22,808 nt of DNA from an uncultured Synergistales bacterium. Its GTDB lineage: Bacteria > Synergistota > Synergistia > Synergistales > Aminobacteriaceae. The translations under genes and the position numbers were made by a program. The DNA is taken from contig CAJOGG010000011.1 of NCBI GenBank assembly GCA_905234205.1, positions 1 through 22,808 of the forward strand. Direction: 5' to 3'. Positions 1-8,020 of this stretch are shown piece after piece. Below the pieces are notes generated by a model, which was not told where the DNA came from, did no database searches, and saw only the letters and a program-made list of their open reading frames with translations. Each line of letters starts with the position of its first letter. Within the stretch, counting starts at the first letter, position 1.

Positions 1-223
1 CGGCATTGAACAGACAGCGTGCAGGGTGAATCAGCGAGACTTTATCGCAGAGCTTGAACGCCGCCTTCATGAACAGATGATAAACAGGCGACGCGAAGTT
101 TTTATTGTCACCATTCCCCGCGACTTGATAGGGCGGGTTGCCAACGACGGCATGAAAATTCATAGAGCCAACTCCTTTATGCCAGAAATCTTTATCGCGG
201 ACTTGCTTAAGGAAATCATCGGG
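1..223 (-). CDS. Partial adenine-specific DNA methyltransferase (Eco57I-like, NPPY motif), both ends missing
   Basis: Reading the minus strand from about 223 down to 1 gives an uninterrupted frame with no start or stop. It contains FHAVVGNPPYQ (NPPY encoded at 128-139), then SPVYHLFMKAAFKL and SLIHPARCLFNA. NPPY is motif IV of N6-adenine methyltransferases. Its context, with PIYxxF-like and IxPARxLFNAG-like stretches, matches Eco57I/type IIG-type restriction-modification methylases. The C-terminal part would continue beyond the left edge. The N-terminal part should lie to the right, but there the sequence becomes a sugar kinase on the other strand, so the gene is cut at about 221-232. About 74 codons are visible. 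The methyltransferase identity is fairly sure; the exact subtype is not. Confidence 0.75.
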
Positions 224-1669
224 CTTGAGCTTGAGGACGTTGATAAGGGCTTAAGGGCTTGTTACTCTGCTCTTCGTAAGGACGTTGAGGCAAAATACGG
301 CGTAACACCAAAAACTTACGGGGCTATAGGAATTAGCGCAATGATGCACGGGTATATAGCTCTTGATAAGAACGATAAGCAGCTTGCAAAATTCCAGACT
401 TGGCGAAACACCAACACGACCGCGGCGGCTGATAAGCTCACAGAGTTATTCCAGTTTAATATCCCGTTACGTTGGTCAGGCGCACATTTATATCAGCGTA
501 TTCTCGACAAGGAAGAGCATACTAAATACGTTGCGTCAGTCTTCACGCTTGCGGCTTACATACATTACAAGCTTACTGGCTGTAAAGTTATCGGAATTGG
601 TGACGCGTCAGGAATGTTCCCGATCGATTCGGAGAAGCTTGACTACGATGAAGGCATGGTGCAAAAGTTTGACGAACTCCTGAAAGACGCTGGCCTTGAT
701 TATAAATTCCGTGAAGTCTTCCCGAAAGTTTTGGTAGCTGGCGATGATGCAGGTAAGTTGACGGAAGCTGGCGCAAAATTGCTTGACGAGTCAGGAAATC
801 TTGAGGCAGGAATCCCAATGTGTCCTCCAGAAGGCGACGCAGGCACAGGAATGACAGCCACAAACTCAGTAGCACCTCGCACAGGAAACCTTTCGGCCGG
901 AACAAGCACTTTCGCAATGATCGTTCTTGACCAGGATAAGAAACTTTCAAAGCTCTATCGCGAGATAGATATGGTTACGACTCCTTCGGGCTTCCCTTGC
1001 GCAATGTCTCACGCTAACAACGGCACTTCAGATCTTAACGCATGGGTCGAAATTTTCGGCGAGTTCTGTAAGTTGATGGGCATTGAGGCGAACACCGGCG
1101 AACTTTTCGGCAAACTCTACACCAACGCTTTGACGGGCGATCCAGATTGCGGCGGCTTAATGTCATTCGGGTATTATTCTGGCGAGAACATCACGTTCCT
1201 TAACGAGGGCAGACCAATATTCTTGCGCACACCTGATAGCAAATTCACACTTGCAAACTTCATGCGCTCACACTTGTACACTTCAATCGGTGCTGTGAAA
1301 ATGGGCATGGATATTTTGCTCAAAGACGAGGGCGTGAAACTGGATATGCTTATGGGACACGGCGGACTCTTCAAGACTCCGTTGGTTATGCAGAAATTCT
1401 TGGCGGCAGCTACGAATAGTCCAGTGAAAGTTTTATCGACAGCTTCAGAAGGTGGCGCGTGGGGGATTGCTTTGTTGGCAGCGTATCTCGTAGACGGTAA
1501 GAAATGCGGCAACCTTGAGGATTACCTGAACGAACGAGTCTTCAAGGGCTTGACGGGCGACGCAGTTGAACCAGATCCGGAAGAAGTGAAGGGCTTTGAG
1601 ATTTTCACAGAGCGTTACAAGGCAGCATTAGAAGTTGAGAAATCAGCAGTAAATGTTATGGATTGGTAA
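224..1669 (+). pseudogene. FGGY-family pentulose kinase (xylulokinase-like), N-terminus missing
   Basis: FGGY kinases phosphorylate sugars such as xylulose or ribulose with ATP in the cytoplasm. From LEDVDKGLRACYSALRKDV onward the protein follows a roughly 530-residue branch of this family: GAIGISAMMHGYIALDK, TWRNTNT, GDASGMFPID, GNLSAGTSTFAMIV and the C-terminal MGHGGLFKTP and ASEGGAWGIALLAAY. The usual N-terminal phosphate-binding strand (G-I/L-E-x-G-S-T) and about 50 residues are absent. An open frame runs in from an ATG at 26, but its first 66 residues come from the opposite strand of a methyltransferase gene and are spurious. Transaldolase follows 18 bases downstream, which supports a pentose role. 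Substrate is not determinable. The gene is either truly truncated or a chimeric join. Confidence 0.8.
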
Positions 1670-1674
1670 GGAGG
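1670..1674 (+). promoter_or_regulatory. Ribosome binding site of tal
   Basis: GGAGG starts directly after the kinase stop codon (1667-1669) and lies 13 bases before the tal ATG at 1688. This supports that start and co-transcription with the kinase. Confidence 0.75.
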
Positions 1675-1687
1675 AATTTTATTTATT

Positions 1688-2715
1688 ATGACATCAATAC
1701 ACGAAGCGTTTAAGTTGGGACAAAGCATTTGGCTTGATTACATTGATCGCAGCATGATAGCCGGTGGTCTTCAAGAATGGATCGATAAAGGCGTAGTAGG
1801 CGTGACGACTAACCCGTCAATCTTTGAGAACGCAATAGCAAAGAAAACTGACTATGACGCAGAGATTAAATCATTGCATCAAGCTGGAAAGACTAGCGCA
1901 GAGATTTACGAGGTCTTGACTGTTCAGGAAGTTGGAGCAGCCGCTGACATTTTGCGCCCGGTTTATGACAAGACAGGCGGTAAAGATGGCTATGTTAGTC
2001 TTGAAGTCAACCCCTTAATCGCTTCCGACAAGGAGACAACAATTTCAGAGGCCAAGAGATTGTTTGCGTTGCTCAATCGTCCGAACGTAATGATCAAAAT
2101 CCCGGCAACCCCTGAAGGCATTGAAGCACTCACTGAAGTAATAGCGGCTAATGTCAATGTGAACTCAACGTTGATTTTCTCGCGTGAACAGTATGATAAC
2201 GTGGCCAAGGCTTATATCGAAGGCATCAAGCGTGGTGGTAACAGTCGGTCGCGTCGGCATTCGTGAGTCGTGTTGAAGCGGCTGTAGATAAAGAACTTGA
2301 CGCGAAGGGAAATAGCGAGCTCAAGGGAAAAATCGCAGTAGACGGAATCAAACTCATGTATCAGGACTTCAAAAAGTTGTTCGCCGGAATGGAATTGAGA
2401 CAGCGTCCGTTATGGGCAAGCACTGGCACGAAGAGCAAGGAGTATTCTGACGTGAAGTACGTTGAGGAATTAATCGGCCCTGACACAGTCAACACAGTCC
2501 CACCCGCAACCCTCGCAGCATTCGTTGATCATGGCAAAGCAGCTTTGACTCTTGAGAATGGTATTGACAAAGCAGAAGCAGACGTGAAAGCACTTAAAGC
2601 CGCTGGAGTTGACCTCGACGCAGTGAACGCGAAATTACTTGCAGACGGTTTAGCAGCGTTTAATAAGTCGTTCGAGTCGTTAATGGCAGCAATTGAGAGC
2701 AAAGCAAACGCATAA
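1688..2715 (+). pseudogene. tal: Transaldolase, disrupted by one frameshift
   Basis: Transaldolase moves a dihydroxyacetone unit between sedoheptulose-7-phosphate and glyceraldehyde-3-phosphate in the non-oxidative pentose phosphate pathway. The first part (1688-2266) carries IWLDYIDRSM, GVTTNPSIFENAI and MIKIPATPEG, in which Lys137 is the expected Schiff-base lysine. The second part (from about 2242 to 2715) carries SVASAFVSRVEAAVD, RPLWASTGTKS, YVEELIGPDTVNTVPP and DHG. The two parts are in different frames. Restoring one missing base near 2239-2245 gives about 342 residues, close to the larger, actinobacterial-type transaldolases (about 360). There is no homopolymer or slippery heptamer at the break. 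The gene shares an operon with the kinase. As read, it cannot make a full enzyme. Confidence 0.88.
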
Positions 2716-2733
2716 GTTACACAGGTAACACAA

Positions 2734-2768
2734 AGGCCCTCTCTCATCACTGAAAGGGGGCTAATTTT
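2734..2768 (+). terminator. Rho-independent terminator after tal
   Basis: The arms AGGCCCTCT (2734-2742) and AAAGGGGGCT (2753-2762) pair with one bulged G and a G-T pair, and are followed by AATTTTAT. It lies between the convergent ends of tal and the hydrolase-reductase gene. Confidence 0.6.
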
Positions 2769-2778
2769 ATATCAAGGG

Positions 2779-4545
2779 TTAATCTTCCGGCTTCCAATCG
2801 TTAAATCTCTGTATCTCTTCCCAAGTTGACGTAAAGAAACGTTTTTCAGAGTCAAGTGCTCGGATTTTTTCCATGTCAGAATCAGAAAGTTTGAAGTCGT
2901 ACACAGTGATATTTTGCTTAATGTGAGTTTCATTGCGTGAGCCTGGAATAGTGGAGAAGCCTTCTTGTACGTGCCAGCGTAAAATAATTTCAGCCGCAGT
3001 CTTTCCATAACGTCCAGCAATTTCCAGAATAACAGGATCTCTAAACAATATATCGTTGCCGCCATGAGTTCCTCCTAATGGATACCAGCCTTCAATCGCT
3101 ATATTGTTTTCTGCACATTTTTCACGAAATGCCTTTCTTTGTGCGTAAGGGTGTAACTCAATCTGAACTATTGCAGGTTTTATTTTAGCGTTCGCTATAA
3201 TGTCGTTGAAGCGTTCTTCGTTCATGTCAAAGTTCGATAAGCCTATAGCCCTAACCTTGCCTTCCTTCACAGCTTGTTCAAGTCCACGATAACCGGCCAT
3301 GTAATCTCCAACAGCTTGGTGCAAATACACGAGGTCAATATAATCAGTGCCAAGTCTCTCAAGCATTTTGTTAATCGATTCGGCAACGTTTCCAGAATTA
3401 TAATCAGTTGGCCATAATTTGCTTGTTATCCAAATTTCTTCGCGTGGGATTCCTGACTCACGAACAGCCGCGCCGACTCCTCGTTCATTCTGATAAGCGT
3501 GTGCAGTGTCAATATGACGATAACCAGCTTTCAAAGCCGCAAGCACTGCATCATGAGCTTCACTCACTGACGAACGAAACGTACCTATACCAAATTGAGG
3601 CATGTAAATTCCATTATTGAGCAAAATTTTAGTCTCGTTAGCAGGTTGATTTATTATCCCAAGCATTCGCAGCCACGCCATAAACTCTGTGGGCCATAAA
3701 TAATTTGTAAAAGGTTCGTGCCCCATGCCGAAATTATGACCGCCTTGACCGTACAAATGAAGTTCAACGATCCCGCGTTTTTGCCAAGCCTGAATAATCT
3801 CAAAGCCGCTTTGTCCTGAAAGTTCATCGTCCGAAGACATTGCTGCAAACATTGGAGGAAGTTTATCTGGCATTTCACGCATAACCAACTGACCATAAAT
3901 TGAGCCTATGAAGTCCGCTTTGCTCTCAACGTCTGCACATTCTGCATTGTACACAGCCATTAAAGCCCCCGCGGAGAATCCAACTATCCCGATTTTATGT
4001 GGGTCAATGTGAAATTCTTTCGCTCTTGCTCGTATGAGTCTCACAGCCGCATTCACGTCTTCATATGCGTAATCAGGAGTCGCCGGTGCATATTTTCCGC
4101 TCAAACCTCCAGCACGATAACCCGCCATTTTTTCAGCAACGTAAGCTTGATAATCCGTCTCTTCTCGTGGTGTATCCTCAACGCGATATTTCAAAATGAA
4201 CGTAGCAAAGCCCTGACTCTTAAACCATTCAGCAGCCTCATAGCCTCCGCTCCCGAATGTATGATGCAAGAACGCGCCACCAGGAGCAATTATTATCGCA
4301 GCACCGTTTGAGTCTTTAGCGTCTGGTAAATATGGAATGAGTGTCGGGACTCTAACATTTCGCACAAATTGGCCGCGCCCTTCGATCTCGTACCATTGTT
4401 CATAGTCAACGTCGGATTGATTCGGGTTCTCGTACAAATATATTTGCCCGGGAAATTCTGGAGCTTTTATGTATTTGACCTCCTGTGCATATGCCGAAGC
4501 CGTCATTAAAATCATGAATGCGATAGTCGTAATTAATACTCTCAT
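2779..4545 (-). CDS. Exported alpha/beta-hydrolase fused to an aldo/keto reductase
   Basis: This is a 588-residue two-domain protein. Residues 1-20 form a signal peptide ending ASAYA. Residues about 22-295 are an esterase-like alpha/beta hydrolase: oxyanion loop IIIAPGGAF (85-92), nucleophile elbow GFSAG (Ser191), an acid near Asp239/240 and His270 in GQGGHNFG. Residues about 304-585 are an aldo/keto reductase of the AKR5 (2,5-diketogluconate reductase-like) type: MPQFGIGTF, DTAHAYQNE (Asp346, Tyr351), Lys376 in SKLWP and His409 in LVYLHQ make the full catalytic tetrad, and IPGSRNETHI is the cofactor phosphate-binding segment. The start overlaps the upstream hydrolase stop by one base (TAATG), with AAAGGA 11 bases upstream. 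The oddity is an NADPH-type reductase behind a Sec signal. The substrate is unknown; plant or mucin esters are a guess. Confidence 0.87.
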   Translation of the reverse strand: MRVLITTIAFMILMTASAYAQEVKYIKAPEFPGQIYLYENPNQSDVDYEQWYEIEGRGQFVRNVRVPTLIPYLPDAKDSNGAAIIIAPGGAFLHHTFGSGGYEAAEWFKSQGFATFILKYRVEDTPREETDYQAYVAEKMAGYRAGGLSGKYAPATPDYAYEDVNAAVRLIRARAKEFHIDPHKIGIVGFSAGALMAVYNAECADVESKADFIGSIYGQLVMREMPDKLPPMFAAMSSDDELSGQSGFEIIQAWQKRGIVELHLYGQGGHNFGMGHEPFTNYLWPTEFMAWLRMLGIINQPANETKILLNNGIYMPQFGIGTFRSSVSEAHDAVLAALKAGYRHIDTAHAYQNERGVGAAVRESGIPREEIWITSKLWPTDYNSGNVAESINKMLERLGTDYIDLVYLHQAVGDYMAGYRGLEQAVKEGKVRAIGLSNFDMNEERFNDIIANAKIKPAIVQIELHPYAQRKAFREKCAENNIAIEGWYPLGGTHGGNDILFRDPVILEIAGRYGKTAAEIILRWHVQEGFSTIPGSRNETHIKQNITVYDFKLSDSDMEKIRALDSEKRFFTSTWEEIQRFNDWKPED

Positions 4546-5609
4546 TAGTTATCTAGTCCTTTCTCTGTGAGCCATTTTGACATTAAGTCAGCTATCTCGA
4601 TATTATTCAAGTCCGAGAACATGAAATGCGTGTTACCCTTTATGCCTAATTCTGGAAGATGAACGATTGTGACGTCGCCGCCGTATTTGTTGACGAGTTC
4701 AGCAAATTTTCGTCCTAGTGCTAACTCCGCGCGCCATTGATCAGATCCGTAATTGTCGGTTGGTTCCGTTGCAATATGGTCGCCATAGAATATGATGATG
4801 GGAAATTTCGTGAACTTCTTGAACTCCTCCAACGGTATCGCAGTCCCCTCAATCACTCCGAACGAAGTATTCATAGCTTCAGGAACTTCACCTTCCGGAA
4901 AGAGTCTTGGACTTCCGCCAGGTTCAAAAGCAACGATAGCGCGTATATTGTCAGTCTTGGAAACAGTCAACCAGCCGCAGCCGCCACCCTGTGAATGAGT
5001 CACGAGAATACTTGGCCCGATCTTTTCCAACAATGCAGCCATTGAATCAGCAACGAGATTAAAATCAAGCGGAGCAGTATTAGGAGTCCCTTGTCGCATA
5101 AATTGATTCAAGCTCTCTTGATCTCTTGGAAATTGTGTATCCTCATAAAACTTTGGCCAACGTCCAAGCCTGAAAAGCGTGAACATAGTACGGTCATAAT
5201 AAGCCGGAGGTATTGGGCCATCGCTTGCAACTGTGCTGAAACCTGCTTCGCCTCGTCGTGGTTGATCTACAAGGTACGTGCTGAAACCTCTGCGTAAAAA
5301 TATGTTCTGGAATCCCTCGCGCCCGTCCGGAGTCGTCTCCCAAGTCTTCTTTGATTGTCCACCGCCATGAAGAAACACTAACGGTAGCTTTTTCGCGTTC
5401 ACTGGAACTTGATACCACACATAAGCGTGATCCCCGTAAGCAGTTTGTCCTGACTGATCCAGCCAATCTGAAAAATTAAACTCGCCGTCGTTTGTAACAG
5501 TTGTGCCCCCAACCATAAAACTTCCCTGATCCTGAATCACTAAAGGCTCGGAAGCAAATACACATGACGCACACAACAACCATAACACTAACGCAATAAA
5601 CTTTCGCAT
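4545..5609 (-). CDS. Exported alpha/beta hydrolase (esterase-like)
   Basis: The protein has 354 residues from the chosen start at 5609. The open frame extends to 5672, but the start at 5609 has GGAGG about 9 bases upstream and gives a clean signal peptide (MRKFIALVLWLLCASCVFA). The mature part shows LVFLHGGGQSKKTW (oxyanion loop), LRRGFSTYLVDQPRRGEAG, the nucleophile elbow THSQGG, FYGDH (acid-loop position) and a late His in GNTHFMFSD. These are hallmarks of a Ser-Asp-His alpha/beta hydrolase acting on esters or lactones outside the cytoplasm. The substrate cannot be told from sequence. It is the first gene of a pair with the hydrolase-reductase fusion, coupled by a one-base stop/start overlap, so the two products are probably made together and may act in sequence on one substrate. 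Confidence 0.85.
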   Translation of the reverse strand: MRKFIALVLWLLCASCVFASEPLVIQDQGSFMVGGTTVTNDGEFNFSDWLDQSGQTAYGDHAYVWYQVPVNAKKLPLVFLHGGGQSKKTWETTPDGREGFQNIFLRRGFSTYLVDQPRRGEAGFSTVASDGPIPPAYYDRTMFTLFRLGRWPKFYEDTQFPRDQESLNQFMRQGTPNTAPLDFNLVADSMAALLEKIGPSILVTHSQGGGCGWLTVSKTDNIRAIVAFEPGGSPRLFPEGEVPEAMNTSFGVIEGTAIPLEEFKKFTKFPIIIFYGDHIATEPTDNYGSDQWRAELALGRKFAELVNKYGGDVTIVHLPELGIKGNTHFMFSDLNNIEIADLMSKWLTEKGLDN

Positions 5610-5640
5610 AAATTCATTCCTCCAATTACGTCTACGTGAT

Positions 5641-5669
5641 ATATTAAGCGGGCATGAGCTATCAGACAA
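5641..5669 (-). promoter_or_regulatory. Promoter of the exported hydrolase operon
   Basis: On the minus strand, TTGTCT (5669-5664) and TAATAT (5646-5641) are separated by exactly 17 bases and lie about 32 bases upstream of the ATG at 5609. This is a good sigma-70-type match. Confidence 0.55.
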
Positions 5670-5676
5670 CAACTGA
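5662..5676. promoter_or_regulatory. Possible TetR-family operator
   Basis: A short inverted repeat, TCAG-N7-CTGA, overlaps the -35 of the hydrolase promoter. It also touches a possible -35 (CTGACA, 5673-5678) for the divergent regulator. The position suits an operator that represses both directions, but the arms are only four bases and chance is possible. Confidence 0.3.
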
Positions 5677-5730
5677 CAAAAATTTTTAGAGGGTTATGCA
5701 ACAGATTAAGCGGAAACGGGGTATATTTTC

Positions 5731-6276
5731 ATGAAGATGGATTTACGTGTGATTAAGACGAAACGAAATATCAAGCAGGCGTTTATCGAAATGCTTTGTG
5801 AAATGGATTACGAGCAAATTACGGTACAAGCACTCACAGAACGAGCAATGATTAACCGCAAAACTTTTTACTCTCATTATCAGAACCTTGACGAATTACT
5901 GCATGAACTTCAGCTAGAGATGGCACAAAATTTTGCAAAACGCACGAAGAGATTCGATAGGCCTCAAGATATGGATAAGATTACACGTGAGTTTTTTCTG
6001 TTTTCGGAAGAGCTTGGCCCGCTTGGTGAAGCAATTAACCTAAACGATAGTCACGTAAGAGAAGATATAACGCACGAACTTATGAATCAAAACTGGAATT
6101 TCCCACAAAAATATTCAAGCCCCCATGCACAGAACATAATCAAGTCGTTTATCTCACAGGCAACACTCGCAATTTATCGACAATGGATAGCCGACGAGAA
6201 AAAGTTATCACTCGATGAAATCATAGACCTTGCGACAAAGCTTATATGTGAAGGAGTAGGGAGTTTGCCCGCCTGA
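5731..6276 (+). CDS. TetR/AcrR-family transcriptional regulator
   Basis: The protein has 181 residues. Its N-terminus (about 5-60) matches the TetR DNA-binding domain: RVIKTKRNIKQAFIEML, YEQITVQALTERAMINRKTF and YSHYQNLDELLHEL, the last being the conserved end of the recognition helix. The C-terminal 120 residues are a variable ligand-binding part resembling TetR_C domains in Firmicutes-type regulators. GGGG lies about 10 bases before the ATG; a second ATG six bases on would also work. It is divergent from the exported hydrolase operon with a 121-base gap, the usual arrangement for a local repressor. The inducer is unknown. It is convergent with hisB. Confidence 0.85.
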   Translation: MKMDLRVIKTKRNIKQAFIEMLCEMDYEQITVQALTERAMINRKTFYSHYQNLDELLHELQLEMAQNFAKRTKRFDRPQDMDKITREFFLFSEELGPLGEAINLNDSHVREDITHELMNQNWNFPQKYSSPHAQNIIKSFISQATLAIYRQWIADEKKLSLDEIIDLATKLICEGVGSLPA

Positions 6277-6282
6277 GGCGGG
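6268..6282 (+). terminator. GC-rich hairpin between tetR and hisB
   Basis: CCCGCC-TGA-GGCGGG is a perfect six-base stem. Its three-base loop is the TetR stop codon, and it directly abuts the hisB stop. There is no long T-run on either strand, so termination strength is uncertain. The location between convergent genes suggests a bidirectional terminator. Confidence 0.45.
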
Positions 6283-6870
6283 TTATAGCGTTCCCTTTGT
6301 TGAGGGTATATCGTTAATAAATTCCTGGTCAATCTTTACAGCTTGTCTTATGCTCCGAGCTACTGACTTGAAAGCGCCTTCGATAATGTGATGAGCGTTC
6401 GTGCCTGCGAGTTGCTTGAAATGCAAAGTGCATTGTGCGTGACGTGTAAAGCCTAGCCAAAATTCTTCAGCCAATTCTGTATCGAAATCCCCAACCTTTT
6501 GTGCAGAGATGTTCATGTCCCAATTGAGATAAGCGCGTCCGGAAAAATCTATAGCCGTGAGAATCAATGCCTCGTCCATTGGTAATATAAAACTCCCGTA
6601 ACGAGTCAAGCCCTTCTTGTCGCTCAATAAGTGAAAGAAAGCTGTACCCAGACAAATTCCAACGTCTTCAACCGTATGATGATAATCTACCCACGTATCG
6701 CCCTCGCACTTTAACTCAATGTCAAATTTTCCGTGAGCAGCAAACAACGTCAGCATATGATCCAAAAATCCACAGCCAGTTTTTATTTCGCTCTTGCCAG
6801 TTCCATCAATATTAAGCTCAAGAGATATTCTCGTCTCGTTAGTGTTTCTTGAAATTTGCATGTGTCTCAT
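6283..6870 (-). CDS. hisB: Imidazoleglycerol-phosphate dehydratase
   Basis: This enzyme dehydrates imidazole glycerol phosphate to imidazole acetol phosphate in histidine synthesis. The 195-residue length is the normal size of the monofunctional form, with no phosphatase domain. Metal-binding signatures are intact: GCGFLDHMLTLFAAHG, HHTVEDVGICLG, MDEAL and NAHHIIEGAFKSVARS. The start ATG at 6870 overlaps the hisC stop in an ATGA junction, so translation is coupled to hisC. The other his genes are not in the window. hisB acts immediately before hisC in the pathway. Confidence 0.96.
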   Translation of the reverse strand: MRHMQISRNTNETRISLELNIDGTGKSEIKTGCGFLDHMLTLFAAHGKFDIELKCEGDTWVDYHHTVEDVGICLGTAFFHLLSDKKGLTRYGSFILPMDEALILTAIDFSGRAYLNWDMNISAQKVGDFDTELAEEFWLGFTRHAQCTLHFKQLAGTNAHHIIEGAFKSVARSIRQAVKIDQEFINDIPSTKGTL

Positions 6871-7925
6871 TTCTTCACGACCCTTCTTAATACTTCTAAC
6901 ATTACTTGCATTTGTTCAGCAGTCCCGATTGTGATTCTATTATAATCAGAAATTTTCGGAGGGCTATCAAAGTGGCGTATCATAATTCTACAACGCTTAA
7001 GAGCTTCAAAAACTTTTTCCCCGCTTGTCTCTTCATGGCGAACGAACAAAAAATTTGTTGACGAGTCCAGAACTTCAAAACCCATTTCGCGTAATCGATT
7101 CTTTGTCCCTTCACGTACTCTGCAAATTAGATTGATATTCTTCTGCGTTTCCTCTTCATTCTCAAGTGTGGCCAATGCTGCTGCCTGTGTAAGAGCGTTA
7201 ATGTTGTAAGGCGTAATTGTGTTCTTTATGTTGCGTAAATCTTTGGCCAAGTCCTCGTTAGTCATAGCCCAGCCGAGTCTAGCGCCAGCCATTGAACGAG
7301 ATTTTGAGAAAGTCCGAACGACTATGACATTATCAAATTCATGAATGAAATCTTTCGCGCTTTCCGCCCCGAAATCAACGTAAGCTTCATCGATCACGAC
7401 CAGGCTATCAGGATTCGAGGTTATAATCTGTTTAAGTTCATCAAGCGTCAAAGCCAGTCCCGTTGGTGCATTCGGGTTAGCTATAAATATCGTGCGGCCA
7501 TTCATGTTCGAGAAATCGTCGGGAATTATCCTGAAATCTCGTAACGGCATAGTGACATAATCAACGCCATGAAATTTAGCAAGTATCTTATAGAATGAGT
7601 AAGTTATGTTAGGAAATACAGCACCATTTTGACAGAATGCCATGAATAAAAAGTTGAGTATCTCGTCGGAACCGTTGCCAAAAACTATTTCTGAAGGTTT
7701 TACGTTGAGCAAGTCTGAAAGTTTATCGGCTAGCTTTCTGCATTCTGGATCTGGATAAAAATTTAGCGTCTTTGCTGCCTCCCTTGTGTATGTAATAGCT
7801 TTGTCTGAAGGGCCAAAAGGTGACTCGTTAGTGTTAAGTTTTACATAGCCGTTCATGCTTTCAAGCTCTTCGCTGGTATCGTAGGGAGTAAGTGAATTAA
7901 ACTTCGAGTGTAAGAATTTGCTCAT
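6867..7925 (-). CDS. hisC: Histidinol-phosphate aminotransferase
   Basis: This is a PLP-dependent fold type I aminotransferase converting imidazole acetol phosphate and glutamate to histidinol phosphate. Visible features are KLNTNESPFGPS, NGSDEILNFLF, ANPNAPTG, VIDEAYVDF and the PLP-lysine segment FSKSRSMAGARLGW, whose Lys is about residue 208 from the chosen start. The frame is open to an ATG at 7967, but those 14 extra residues (MIYENFHERILVNG) do not look like the family and that ATG has no ribosome site. I prefer the ATG at 7925 (MSKFLHSKFNSLTPYD), giving 352 residues, although its GAAAGG is rather far upstream. The gene is followed by hisB with a 4-base overlap. Confidence 0.93.
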   Translation of the reverse strand: MSKFLHSKFNSLTPYDTSEELESMNGYVKLNTNESPFGPSDKAITYTREAAKTLNFYPDPECRKLADKLSDLLNVKPSEIVFGNGSDEILNFLFMAFCQNGAVFPNITYSFYKILAKFHGVDYVTMPLRDFRIIPDDFSNMNGRTIFIANPNAPTGLALTLDELKQIITSNPDSLVVIDEAYVDFGAESAKDFIHEFDNVIVVRTFSKSRSMAGARLGWAMTNEDLAKDLRNIKNTITPYNINALTQAAALATLENEEETQKNINLICRVREGTKNRLREMGFEVLDSSTNFLFVRHEETSGEKVFEALKRCRIMIRHFDSPPKISDYNRITIGTAEQMQVMLEVLRRVVKK

Positions 7926-7974
7926 GCCATTAACAAGAATCCTTTCGTGAAAATTTTCGTAAATCATAGCATAG

Positions 7975-7998
7975 TATAATATTCGAAATTCCCATAAT
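7975..7998 (+). promoter_or_regulatory. -10 box and conserved leader element before cca
   Basis: TATAAT (7975-7980) is followed after one base by TTCGAAATTCCCATAAT (7982-7998). Nearly the same block follows a TATAAT in front of the PTS gene at 19492-19517. No good -35 is visible. It is probably the promoter and start of transcript for the CCA-adding fusion. Confidence 0.5.
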
Positions 7999-8020
7999 AA
8001 AATTTAGTAGGTGAATAGTC

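Noticed and set aside
26..223. N-terminal 66 codons of the 547-residue kinase frame
   Set aside because: They do not resemble any FGGY kinase start, whereas the opposite strand of the same bases encodes a conserved NPPY methyltransferase segment.
588..950. A 120-residue minus-strand open frame inside the kinase
   Set aside because: It is a shadow of the kinase with an unlikely composition and no supporting signals.
2263..2715. Second half of tal as a separate gene starting at a GTG
   Set aside because: It continues transaldolase in register (SVASAFVSRVE) upstream of the GTG and has no ribosome binding site.
4545..5672. Longer start of the exported hydrolase at 5672
   Set aside because: The first 21 residues would hide the signal peptide; ATG 5609 has a strong ribosome site, and the promoter boxes at 5641-5669 lie inside the longer frame.
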